DNA of 64,000 nucleotides. Source: Deinococcus peraridilitoris DSM 19664. Lineage in GTDB: Bacteria; Deinococcota; Deinococci; Deinococcales; Deinococcaceae. Made by a program: the position numbers and the translations under genes. Positions 8,537 to 16,334 of the stretch are shown in pieces. Within the stretch, counting starts at the first letter, position 1. The number at the start of each line of letters is the position of its first letter. Below the pieces are notes generated by a model. It ran no database searches. It had not been told where the DNA came from and was given only the letters and a program-made list of their open reading frames with translations. Location: assembly GCF_000317835.1 (NCBI RefSeq), contig NC_019793.1:1364001-1428000 (forward strand). The letters run 5' to 3'.

Positions 8537-9274
8537 GTGATGTACCTCATAGCGTGCCTCAACGGAAACCGCACCCGGCAGGAGCATCCACATCTTCCGT
8601 GCTCGCCCCGGGAACTCGCCCGCGCAGGCCTGGAGGCAGTCCAGGCCTGCGCACACGCCCTGCATGTGCATCCTCGCAATGCGCTTGGCAGGCCTTCCCT
8701 GGACGCTGTCGACATCGGCGCGGCCCTGGACGCCCTGCGGGCCGCCTGTCCCGGAACACCGCTGGGCGTCAGCACCACGCTCGGCATCGAACGCGACCCG
8801 GTACGGCGCCTGACGCTCGTGCGCGGCTGGACCGTCAGACCGGACTTCGCGTCTGTCAACTTCTGGGAGCCGGGCGCCGTAGAGCTCTCACGCACGCTGC
8901 TCACGATGGGCGTGGGCGTCGAGGCGGGCCTGTCCTCGGCACCGGACGCCCGGGCACTCCTACAGAGCGGGCTTTTTCAGGGCTGCCTGCGGGTGATGCT
9001 GGAACTCGAGGAGCAGACGGACCTGCCCGAAGCACTCCGGGTCACCCGTGAAATGCAAGACGTACTGGGTGAAGCCTGGCCGCAGGTGCCGCGTTTGCTG
9101 CATGGCGTCAACGCCACCGCCTGGCCGCTGCTGCACACCGCGCTCGCCTGGAATTTTCAGGCCCGCATCGGGTTCGAAGATACCTTGTTGCTGCCTGGCG
9201 GGCAGCTGGCTCCCAGCAACGCTGATCAGATTCGCGCGGCCTACGCACCGGGCGAACCACCCTGGACATCTTGA
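8537..9274 (+). CDS. BKACE-family (beta-keto acid cleavage) enzyme
   Basis: The 245-residue protein resembles 3-keto-5-aminohexanoate cleavage enzymes (BKACE, former DUF849). These cleave beta-keto acids with acetyl-CoA on a zinc-bearing TIM barrel. It has the family opening LIACLNGNRTRQEHP, with the segments HVHPRNALGRPSLD, GVSTTLG, FASVNFWEPGAVEL, GVGVEAGLSS and the C-terminal RIGFEDTLLLPGG. The metal ligand HxH is seen in HVHP. It starts at GTG 8537 or ATG 8540, without a clear Shine-Dalgarno sequence, 9 bp after the repeat protein, which suggests co-transcription. It is somewhat shorter than typical members (about 270-310). The substrate cannot be told. Confidence 0.82.
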   Translation: MMYLIACLNGNRTRQEHPHLPCSPRELARAGLEAVQACAHALHVHPRNALGRPSLDAVDIGAALDALRAACPGTPLGVSTTLGIERDPVRRLTLVRGWTVRPDFASVNFWEPGAVELSRTLLTMGVGVEAGLSSAPDARALLQSGLFQGCLRVMLELEEQTDLPEALRVTREMQDVLGEAWPQVPRLLHGVNATAWPLLHTALAWNFQARIGFEDTLLLPGGQLAPSNADQIRAAYAPGEPPWTS

Positions 9275-9311
9275 CACCTTCCATACGCAGCGAGGAGACT
9301 TCTTTACACGT

Positions 9312-10028
9312 TTACACGAAGTCGAGGGTGACTTCACGCCGCTGGGCTTCCTCGCGCGCTTCGGTCACCACACCGCGCGCCGCGGGATGCACCAGCAGCG
9401 TCGGGTCAGTCCAGACGCCAGGCGCGAGTGCCGAATCGATCCGGACGTTCAGGTGCTCTCCGTCACGCGCCTGCTCTACCAGCGCTGCCAGGGCGAGCAG
9501 TGCGGGCGGTACGCCCTCGCGCGTGGGCAGTGACAGCAGCAGACGCTGTGTGGCCCCGCCGCGCCGGAAAGCCAGCGTCACCTCGGCGCCCCAAGCCAGC
9601 CTGTGTACCCGCACCCGCACCTGAGGGCGTCCGGGAGGCTCGGGAAGTACACCGAGACGCGCTCTGGTCGCCAGATCATGGGCTTCCTGCATGCGGCGCG
9701 CTTCGCGTGAATCGAGCGTCACGCGAAGCGTCACCCCACGCTCGTGCGCCAGCCGGCGGACCTGCGCACCGAGTTCATCCTGCTGGGGATGCAGCGTGCC
9801 GCGCCGGATCGCCTGCCTGACGCAGGTCGCGTCGGTATGAACGGTGAGCGGCTCACCGGCGGGCGCCAGACGCACCGCTTCGAGCACCGCAAACAGTTCG
9901 CACGCGCCGTTGTCGTTCACGGCGACCTGACCACTGTGGTGCGCGTCGGCCTGCCCGGGCACAAGCAGCACCACCCCCCAACCACCCATCTCGCCCTGCT
10001 GACTGCCGTCCGCGTATGCGTGGTTCAC
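9312..10028 (-). CDS. RNase H-fold protein with a degenerate second copy
   Basis: The first half is a type 1 RNase H domain with all acidic positions: YADGS, CELFAVLEA, HTDA and EAHDLAT. RNase HI cuts the RNA strand of RNA-DNA hybrids. The second half (after VRVRVHRLAWG) repeats the same order of strands and helices, including an LNVRIDSA strand and an REVTLDFV strand, but lacks most catalytic acids. I therefore read it as a decayed second RNase H fold. I place the start at GTG 10028 so that the domain begins directly (VNHAYADGS); a TTG at 10061 would add 11 residues. It belongs to a minus-strand group ending here. Confidence 0.78.
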   Translation of the reverse strand: MNHAYADGSQQGEMGGWGVVLLVPGQADAHHSGQVAVNDNGACELFAVLEAVRLAPAGEPLTVHTDATCVRQAIRRGTLHPQQDELGAQVRRLAHERGVTLRVTLDSREARRMQEAHDLATRARLGVLPEPPGRPQVRVRVHRLAWGAEVTLAFRRGGATQRLLLSLPTREGVPPALLALAALVEQARDGEHLNVRIDSALAPGVWTDPTLLVHPAARGVVTEAREEAQRREVTLDFV

Positions 10029-10133
10029 CTTCCCAGGGTGGCGTATCGGGCAGGCGTGCAAGGTGAATCAGGTGACGCAGCGGTGTTCTCCGCCTTGACC
10101 AAGCGCAGAGCGATTCACTACATCCTGCTCAGG

Positions 10134-10664
10134 TCACCGCGCGGGCGGAAAGAACGGCAGTCCGGCAGTCTGCAAGCTCGTAAACTGCACCCGCCAGCCG
10201 GTCTGGTCGTCGGGAATCAGTTCCGCCACGCCCGTGCGCTCGGTCAGTGTCGTGGGCGTCTCACGGTAACGCAACCGGTAACGCACCGTCGCGTTCGCCT
10301 GCGAGACCTGGGTCCCCAGCACCGTGAACTCGAAGTTCGGACGCAGCGGAGCGCCCAGTTGCCCGATGCCGGCCGCGTATCCCTGGGGCAGGCCCGCGAT
10401 AAAACGCGCGGTCCAGGCCACGTCACCGCACCGCAGGCCCTCGAACACCTGCCGCACGGCGTTCTGCGCCAGCTCGCTCGGGCTGCTCGGAAAGCCCTGC
10501 AGAATGCCCAGACGGGTCAGACGGCGCACCGCGTCAGCGGCGTACGAACAGGGAGGCACGTCGAGCAGCTCGCGCGGCGCCGGATCTTGCGCATGCGAAA
10601 CACCACCCAGCGACAAGGCAAACGGCGAGACGCACAACGTGAGCTTCAGCAGAAATCGTTTCAT
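10134..10664 (-). CDS. Secreted protein with a short SLH-like module
   Basis: A 176-residue exported protein. The N-terminal signal peptide (MKRFLLKLTLCVSPFALSLGG) probably ends at SHAQ. It is followed by a segment resembling an S-layer homology module (LLDVPPCSYAADAVRRLTRLGILQG, with the typical D-P-W/C-A-x-x-A and L-x-x-x-G-I-x-x-G pattern) and a C-terminal region of beta strands (ATVRYRLRYRE). SLH modules anchor proteins to the cell wall or S-layer. One module is usually not enough for tight anchoring, so its role in the envelope is uncertain. It could be co-transcribed with the RNase H-fold gene downstream (105 bp gap). Confidence 0.72.
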   Translation of the reverse strand: MKRFLLKLTLCVSPFALSLGGVSHAQDPAPRELLDVPPCSYAADAVRRLTRLGILQGFPSSPSELAQNAVRQVFEGLRCGDVAWTARFIAGLPQGYAAGIGQLGAPLRPNFEFTVLGTQVSQANATVRYRLRYRETPTTLTERTGVAELIPDDQTGWRVQFTSLQTAGLPFFPPAR

Positions 10665-10725
10665 GGCGACGCGTTCAGCCTACCAGCATCATATGAGCCG
10701 CAAATCACGCGGCATCCTCCCGTGC

Positions 10726-11595
10726 TCAGGCCGTACCGCCCGCCTCACTGTCCCCTGCGCCCTGGTCCTTTTCTGGCCCGATTGAAGCGCCCAGCAAGCG
10801 GACGTTGTTCTGGTCCTCGGCGTTGGAGGGCAGGCGCGTCACCGACAAGGCCGCATCGCTGGGAACGTGCCCCTGCGTTTTTGCCCGGCCCGAAGATTGC
10901 CCTTCGGTGGTCGGTTCGAAACCCACTTCCATCAGGCGCTTGAGCCTCATCAGGTCATCGTGAATCTGCTGTCCGCTTTCCTGGCCGAACAGCCGCGCGA
11001 TGCCTGCACCCAACGTGCCCCCGGGCGGAAAGTACTGCAGTTCCACGCGCACCTCGGTGCCGCGTCCCCCGGGCGCGGCACGAAATTCGACCCGGCCTTC
11101 GTTGGGAACCTGAGCGTCCTCGGTGGCCTTCCAGGCGATCAGGCGCCCGGGAACTTCCTCGGTGATCTGCGCATCCCACGAAACCGACGATCCCGCGGGC
11201 GCTTTGGCCACCCAGTGCGAGCTGCCGTCCTCGCGCTGATGCACGCTTTCCAGGTGGCTCATAAAGCGCGGCAGATTCTCCAGCGAGCGCCAGAAAGCGT
11301 AGAGTTCATCCACCGGCCGACCGATGGTGATGGCCTGCTGCACGTGAATACCGCCCGCTTCGTTCGTGCGGCGCAAGCGGATGGCGGCGTTGTAAGGACT
11401 TCTCCCCAAGGCTGCCCCCGCCGTCACGACCGCACCCAGCAGCCCCAGACCGGCCCCCAACGCGCTGCGCTGACGCACGCCCAGCACCAGCAGTCCCAGG
11501 CCGAGGGCTCCAAACACGCTGCGCTCGACACCACTCATGTTCTGCGGGCTGTCCGTGAATTGCTGTCCGGCCCGTTGTGCTTTTTGCTGTGTCAT
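10726..11595 (-). CDS. SRPBCC (cyclase/dehydrase-type) membrane protein
   Basis: A 289-residue protein. A hydrophobic, glycine-rich region near residues 25-65 (SVFGALGLGLLVLGVRQR; LLGAVVTAGAAL) probably forms two membrane passes. It is followed by a START-like SRPBCC domain (HVQQAITIGRPVDELYAFWRSLENLPRFMSHLESV) and a polar tail. This domain arrangement is common in stress-related proteins of Deinococcus and other bacteria but the ligand is unknown. I choose the ATG at 11595, which has GGGAGGTGG just upstream; the longer reading lacks such a site. It lies 103 bp downstream of the SDR gene on the same strand, and such pairs often occur together in stress loci. Confidence 0.8.
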   Translation of the reverse strand: MTQQKAQRAGQQFTDSPQNMSGVERSVFGALGLGLLVLGVRQRSALGAGLGLLGAVVTAGAALGRSPYNAAIRLRRTNEAGGIHVQQAITIGRPVDELYAFWRSLENLPRFMSHLESVHQREDGSSHWVAKAPAGSSVSWDAQITEEVPGRLIAWKATEDAQVPNEGRVEFRAAPGGRGTEVRVELQYFPPGGTLGAGIARLFGQESGQQIHDDLMRLKRLMEVGFEPTTEGQSSGRAKTQGHVPSDAALSVTRLPSNAEDQNNVRLLGASIGPEKDQGAGDSEAGGTA

Positions 11596-11698
11596 ACCCA
11601 CCTCCCAATGCACGCCGACCTTCGAAACCAGCGGAAAGAGGAAGCGGCCCGCGATACGTGCCACCTCCTCCTGTACGGCCCCAGTCCCGTGGGTCAGC

Positions 11699-12631
11699 TC
11701 AGCTGTTCACGACCTCGCCGCCGTTGGGGTGCAGCATCTGGCCGCTGATGTAACTGCTGTCGTCCGAGGCCAGGAACACGAAACAGGGCGCGACTTCGGC
11801 GGGCTGACCGGGGCGCTTCATGGGAACGCTCGCGCCGAATTCGGCCACTTTGTCCTCGGAGAAAGTGGCGGGAATCAGCGGCGTCCAGATGGGACCGGGC
11901 GCTACCCCGTTCACGCGAATGCCTTTTTCCACCAGGTTCATCGAAAGCGAGCGGGTAAAGGCGACGATGGCGCCCTTGGTGCTGGAATAATCCAGCAGCT
12001 GTGGGCTGCCCTTGTAATCCGTGACCGACGAGGTGTTGATGATGGTCGAGCCCGCCTGCAGGTGCGGCAGCGCAGCCTTGGCCATGTAGAAGTACCCGAA
12101 GATGTTGGTGCGGAACGTCTTCTCGAGCTGCTCGCTCGAAATGTCGGTCAGGGATTCTTGTGGATGCTGCTCGGCGGCGTTGTTCACCAGGCAGTCCAGG
12201 CGCCCCAGCTCGGAGACCGTACGCTCTACTGCCGACTGGCAGAACTGCTCATCTCCCACGTCCCCGGCAATTGCCAGACAGCGCCGACCCTCGGCTTCCA
12301 CCAGACGTTTGGTTTCCTCGGCGTCCTGATTTTCGTTGAGGTACATGATGCAGACATCCGCACCCTCACGCGCAAAATGCACGGCCACGGCGCGACCGAT
12401 GCCGCTGTCCCCGCCGGTGATCAGTGCGACCTTGCCCTCCAGCTTGCCGGCTGCCTTGTAACTGTCCTTGATGTAGATCGGGCGGGGGGTCATCTCGGTC
12501 TCGAGACCGGGCTGGCGGTCCTGATGTTGCGGCGGCAGCGTCTTCCCGTCGTTGGACTGCTGCTTTTGCATTTCCTGCTGCTGCTGGCTTTGCGGTTGCT
12601 GGCCTTCCTGCGGTCGTTTTTCCTGTGTCAT
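11699..12631 (-). CDS. SDR-family oxidoreductase (general-stress type)
   Basis: A 310-residue short-chain dehydrogenase. A Gln-rich disordered N-terminus (about 45 residues) precedes PRPIYIKDSYKAAGKLEGK, the opening of the YhdG/YhxC glucose-dehydrogenase-like subgroup found in stress regulons. The cofactor motif is TGGDSGIGRA, the NNAA motif is present, and the catalytic Ser-Tyr-Lys are in NTSSVTDYKGSPQLLDYSSTKGA. The C-terminal end SGQMLHPNGGEVV is typical. The low-complexity N-terminus is longer than in most SDRs. It probably forms an operon with the SRPBCC gene that follows. The physiological substrate is unknown. Confidence 0.9.
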   Translation of the reverse strand: MTQEKRPQEGQQPQSQQQQEMQKQQSNDGKTLPPQHQDRQPGLETEMTPRPIYIKDSYKAAGKLEGKVALITGGDSGIGRAVAVHFAREGADVCIMYLNENQDAEETKRLVEAEGRRCLAIAGDVGDEQFCQSAVERTVSELGRLDCLVNNAAEQHPQESLTDISSEQLEKTFRTNIFGYFYMAKAALPHLQAGSTIINTSSVTDYKGSPQLLDYSSTKGAIVAFTRSLSMNLVEKGIRVNGVAPGPIWTPLIPATFSEDKVAEFGASVPMKRPGQPAEVAPCFVFLASDDSSYISGQMLHPNGGEVVNS

Positions 12632-12827
12632 GTTGCCTCCGGATCAAAACAGTCGCCACCATCACAACAACGCCCCGCCCAAGAGGACGTTGCATACCTC
12701 ACAAGGTCAGCAAAGCCCCAACGGGTTGTGAGGAGCAGCCCAAGACGAGGCATCCCAACTTGAGGTCCGTGAAACTTGCATGGACCAAACGTCATCGACT
12801 TGCCGGCCCGAGGCGGCACGATAAGGC

Positions 12828-13460
12828 ATGTCGACTGACCGGCGCTGGTCGTTTCACGGCCGTGGCCTGCTTGCCTTTTACCGTGCCCGCGCCGACCTCG
12901 TTGCGCCCGAACGCCGCTCACACTTCCGGGGCGGCCTGAGCGCCGTGATGCTGCTTGACTACCATGACTCCCCCGTCGGCGCCTACCGGGAACTGCTGTA
13001 TGTCGGCGGCTTTTTCCGCGAAGCCGGTTTGCTGCGGCCCTCGGTTACCCGCATCCTGGTCGACAGCGACGCCAGCGTCGAGCTGGGCCGGCGCTTGTGG
13101 GGACTTCCCAAGGAACGGGCGGACTTTCATTGGGAGGAACACTTCGTGCGTGTCGAGCAACAAGGGCAGCTCGTCGCACAGTTCGCCTGGCATGCCCTGG
13201 CCTGGCCGGTGACGTTGCCCGTGACGACGTCGTTTATTCCAAGTGCGCTTCACACGCTCGCTCAGCCGTGGGCCTCCCAGGTCCTGCTGACCACCCCGCG
13301 CGCCCAGGGCCAAGTCCGCCGTGCCCGCCTCGACCACGTGCTCGTTCACCCCGAGCGCTTTCCGGATGTGGCGGGCGCTTCACCCCTGCTGTCCCTGAGC
13401 GTCACGGCCTTTCACCTGCAGTTTCCGACAGCACGCCGACGCAATCCTGCCCCCGCCTGA
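12828..13460 (+). CDS. Acetoacetate-decarboxylase-fold protein
   Basis: A 210-residue protein resembling the acetoacetate decarboxylase-like superfamily. It has YRELLYVGGFF, a central ILVDSDASVELGRRLWGLPKERADF segment (the family G-R-x-x-W-G-x-P-K-x pattern) and beta-rich remainder. In true acetoacetate decarboxylases a Lys forms the Schiff base; the Lys of GLPKERA is in the corresponding region, but I cannot confirm that it is catalytic. Many relatives in Actinobacteria and Deinococci have no known substrate. It is divergent from the SDR gene. CACGATAAGGC just before the ATG may hold a leaderless -10 box, but the match is weak. Confidence 0.7.
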   Translation: MSTDRRWSFHGRGLLAFYRARADLVAPERRSHFRGGLSAVMLLDYHDSPVGAYRELLYVGGFFREAGLLRPSVTRILVDSDASVELGRRLWGLPKERADFHWEEHFVRVEQQGQLVAQFAWHALAWPVTLPVTTSFIPSALHTLAQPWASQVLLTTPRAQGQVRRARLDHVLVHPERFPDVAGASPLLSLSVTAFHLQFPTARRRNPAPA

Positions 13461-13507
13461 AGCGCTGAGGACCACTTGAAATTCTGGCCCGCTCCGTTCC
13501 AGGTGTC

Positions 13508-13930
13508 TCAAGGAAACAACACGGCGACAAAACGGCCGGGCAGCAGGGCGGCCCACACCGCCAACGCTGCCAGCACGGCAGCACAGACGAGCAGCCCGTA
13601 CGCCCGGAAATAAACCGGCCGACCCCGCCGAATCAGCGTATCTTGCCCCACCAGCGCGCCCGGCAGCGGCCACTGCGGTGTCCGAAGAATTCTCCATGCC
13701 GTGACAGCGCTCCATGCAGCCGCGATTCCCGCGACCGAGGCCATGAAAAAACACAACTTTCCAAACAGGTCACGGGCGAGCGCCAACGCCCCGTCTTGCG
13801 ATAAATCGGTGGGAAGCGCCAGCAACCCGGGAAGTTTCCAGCAGGCCAGTGCCATCACGCCGATCCCTACCACAAACAGCAGCCGTTTGCGCCGTGAAGC
13901 GGGTGAGGCGCGAACAAGCTCGTCTTTCAT
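13508..13930 (-). CDS. Small membrane protein, unknown
   Basis: This 140-residue protein has a basic N-terminus (SPASRRKRLL) and three apparent hydrophobic helices: LLFVVGIGVMALACW, CFFMASVAGIAAAWSAVTAW and LLVCAAVLAALAVWAALL. The loop between helices 2 and 3 is polar (GQDTLIRRGRPVYFRAYG). GGAG lies 5 bp before the ATG. I recognise no family. It converges on the acetoacetate-decarboxylase-like gene and stands apart from other genes. Confidence 0.65.
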   Translation of the reverse strand: MKDELVRASPASRRKRLLFVVGIGVMALACWKLPGLLALPTDLSQDGALALARDLFGKLCFFMASVAGIAAAWSAVTAWRILRTPQWPLPGALVGQDTLIRRGRPVYFRAYGLLVCAAVLAALAVWAALLPGRFVAVLFP

Positions 13931-14277
13931 GCCGACTCCATCATGTCAGCCCTGAAAGACCGATGCTACGGGACGTCATTGATCACCGGCGAAAGACAAA
14001 AAGCCAGCAAAAACACGGAAATCAGGCCTGTACCACGTCCGATACAGTGATATGCACTTTCCCGGTCATGAATTCCGGAGCATAGAACTGCGGGCGTACC
14101 TTCCTGTGTGCCTCAGTGGAGTACGAACACCCGGACCGGCCCTTCATGTGGGTGCGGAATGCTTGGCCGTCCCGGAGACACGACCGCGAGAGCGGTCCGG
14201 TGTCGTGAAGGGCTGATTTCTGTGTCTGACAAGTCTTGACGGCACTGGTCTCCTATGCCACACTGAAATTGTCAACA
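13931..14277. other. Intergenic region with the promoter of the sugar ABC operon
   Basis: No convincing gene was found here. At 14236-14241 TTGACG, 17 bp before a weak CACACT (14259-14264), could be the promoter of the downstream permease operon. A partly complementary stretch (ACACGACCGC with GCGGTCC...TCGTG, about 14180-14210) may fold. Most of the region is unremarkable. Confidence 0.45.
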
Positions 14278-14289
14278 GCAAACGATTGC
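14278..14289. promoter_or_regulatory. LacI-type operator before the ABC transporter operon
   Basis: GCAAACGATTGC is a near-palindrome with central CG and lies just downstream of the inferred promoter. Its reverse complement matches 11 of 12 bases of GAAATCGTTTGC at 17719-17730, upstream of the LacI gene at 17818. This links regulator and transporter. Confidence 0.6.
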
Positions 14290-14398
14290 AGTGCAGCAGG
14301 TGCGAGTCATGCTGGTCGCGGTGCCTTTTCGGCGCAAGAAGCCGAGGAGCGTGGTGCTGCGCGAGTGGTTCCGGAGATGAAATCTTCAGAGGAGCGTC

Positions 14399-14497
14399 AT
14401 GCAACGAACAACCTTTCACGTCGGACTACGCGACCTCTTCAGGGACAGGGGGCGGCCCTTTTCCGCAGGGTCGTCGGGCAACAGGGCCAGCGGATGA
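14399..14497 (+). CDS. Possible 32-residue upstream ORF coupled to the permease
   Basis: An ATG at 14399 has a good AGAGGAG 5 bp upstream and opens a 32-codon frame (MQRTTFHVGLRDLF...) that ends in TGA overlapping the permease ATG (ATGA). The permease itself has no good ribosome-binding site, so this small frame could serve translational coupling. The peptide is basic and unlike any family I know. The alternative is that the permease starts further upstream in its own frame. Confidence 0.4.
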   Translation: MQRTTFHVGLRDLFRDRGRPFSAGSSGNRASG

Positions 14498-15402
14498 GTG
14501 CGCCCGGTTCTGCGCTACACCGCTCTCCTGCGGCAATCTGGCAGTTCTTCAGCGCCGCGCCGTATCTTCTGCCAGCGCTGCTGGTCTTTGTCATCTTTAC
14601 GTACTACCCTCTGGGACGCGTCATCTACATGAGCTTCACGGACGCGGACCTGCTCAGGCCTACCCCGAACTTCGTCGGTCTGGCCAACTACAAAGCAATG
14701 CTGCTCAGTGCCGACTTCTGGGCAATTTTTCGCAACACGGCCATCTTCGGAATTGGCGTCACGTTGATCGAAGTCGTCCTTGGCATGAGCCTCGCTTTCC
14801 TGATGAACGCCAAAACACGCGTGCAGGGCCTGGTGCGAGGTGCCGTCTTCACGCCAGTCGTCGTCTCTATCGCCGCCACGGCGCTGATCTGGAATTATCT
14901 GCTCAACCCGACTGGTGGCCCCGTCAATGACGCGATCCGTTCGGTCGGTCTGCCCGCACCGGGCTGGCTCGCCGACCCGTCCACGGCACTCGCCAGCCTG
15001 ATCCTCATCGCGGTCTGGAAGGGTGTCGGCTTGCCGGCCGTGCTGTACCTCGCGGGCCTGCAGGGAATTCCCCGTGAACTCGAAGAAGCCGCGGTCGTGG
15101 ACGGCGCGAACCGTTGGGAAATCGCCTGGAAGATCATTGTTCCCATGCTCGCACCCACCACCGCGCTGGTGTTTTTCATCTCACTTGCCGGAACGTTCCA
15201 GTCGTACGGCCTCGTGCTGCTGATGACGCAGGGCGGGCCTGTGGGCGCGACCAACCTGCTCGGGTATTACATCTACCAAAATGCCTTCCAGTACTTTCAG
15301 ATGGGCTTCGCGAGCGCGCTGTCCGTCACGCTGTTCGTGATTCTGCTGGTGGTCGGGTACGTTCAGCTCAGAATCGCAGAAAGGCGGGTGCACTACCAAT
15401 GA
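14494..15402 (+). CDS. Sugar ABC transporter permease (MalF type)
   Basis: A 302-residue inner-membrane permease of carbohydrate-uptake ABC transporters, subclass CUT1. About six transmembrane helices are evident, beginning with YLLPALLVFVIFTYYPLG. The cytoplasmic EAA loop, which contacts the ATPase, is present as RELEEAAVVDGANRWEIAWKIIVPMLAP. It is translated from the ATG at 14494, which overlaps a small upstream ORF, and its stop overlaps the next permease (ATGA). No ATP-binding subunit is encoded nearby, so a shared MsmK-like ATPase elsewhere is likely. Confidence 0.92.
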   Translation: MSAPGSALHRSPAAIWQFFSAAPYLLPALLVFVIFTYYPLGRVIYMSFTDADLLRPTPNFVGLANYKAMLLSADFWAIFRNTAIFGIGVTLIEVVLGMSLAFLMNAKTRVQGLVRGAVFTPVVVSIAATALIWNYLLNPTGGPVNDAIRSVGLPAPGWLADPSTALASLILIAVWKGVGLPAVLYLAGLQGIPRELEEAAVVDGANRWEIAWKIIVPMLAPTTALVFFISLAGTFQSYGLVLLMTQGGPVGATNLLGYYIYQNAFQYFQMGFASALSVTLFVILLVVGYVQLRIAERRVHYQ

Positions 15403-16265
15403 GCCGTGCATTGGATGCCAATACCAGTCACAGCACACGGAATTTCCGTCAACGGCGCCGCGTGTCGCAATGGGCGCAGGAAATCCTTGGTGTGGTCGTT
15501 GCCGGGCTGTTCCTCATTCCGCTGGTGTGGATGCTGCTCGCCGCCCTCAAGGATCCGAGTGAGGTGTTCACCGGCACACTCCTTCCCGAGAAGTGGATGT
15601 GGCAGAACTTCGTGAAAGCCTGGAACACCGCGCCTTTCGCACGGTACCTGCTGAATTCGCTTTTCGTTTCGGGTACGGTCACCTTCGTGGTGCTGCTGAC
15701 CTCCAGCATGGCCGGCTTTGCCTTCTCCCGACTCCACTTTCCGGGTCGCCAGTGGCTCTTTCTGATCGCGCTGGGCACCCTGATGATTCCCGGGGACGTG
15801 CTGCTCATCCCGAACTTCATCACCATGCGCGAGTTCGGCTGGGTGAACAGCTACCAGGCGCTCATCGTTCCCTTTCTCGCCAGCGGCTTTGGGGTGTTCC
15901 TGATGCGCCAGGCCTTTATGCGCACTCCTGTCGAACTCGAAGACGCCGCCCGCATTGACGGCGCAAAGCCCGCGCAGTTCCTCTTTCGCATCCTGATGCC
16001 GCTCAACGGGCCCTCGCTCAGCGCCCTGGGCGTCCTGACCTTCCTCGGCACGTACAACGCCCTAGTGTGGCCGTTCATTGCCGCGTCCCGAGAGGAAGTC
16101 CGAACAGTGCAAGTCGGACTGGCCAGCTTCAACAACCTCGAAGTGCTCAATCTCCCCGTCATCCTCGCCGCCACCACCATTGTCGTGGCGCCGGTCCTGA
16201 TCGTTTACGCCTTTGCTCAGAAGTGGTTCATCGAAAGCGCCGCCAGCAGCGGCCTGAAAGGATGA
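15399..16265 (+). CDS. Sugar ABC transporter permease (MalG type)
   Basis: A 288-residue permease, partner of the gene it overlaps by 4 bp. The order of helices starts with ILGVVVAGLFLIPLVWMLLAAL, and the MalG-type EAA loop is visible as PVELEDAARIDGAKPAQFLFRILMPLNGP. The two permeases form the heterodimeric membrane channel of a CUT1 carbohydrate importer. It is followed after 69 bp by the binding protein. Confidence 0.92.
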   Translation: MSRALDANTSHSTRNFRQRRRVSQWAQEILGVVVAGLFLIPLVWMLLAALKDPSEVFTGTLLPEKWMWQNFVKAWNTAPFARYLLNSLFVSGTVTFVVLLTSSMAGFAFSRLHFPGRQWLFLIALGTLMIPGDVLLIPNFITMREFGWVNSYQALIVPFLASGFGVFLMRQAFMRTPVELEDAARIDGAKPAQFLFRILMPLNGPSLSALGVLTFLGTYNALVWPFIAASREEVRTVQVGLASFNNLEVLNLPVILAATTIVVAPVLIVYAFAQKWFIESAASSGLKG

Positions 16266-16334
16266 CTTGAATCAACCCGTTCAGATTCCCGGAAAGTTCT
16301 CGCCCATCTGGTTTTTCGTGCTGAAGGAGATGTT

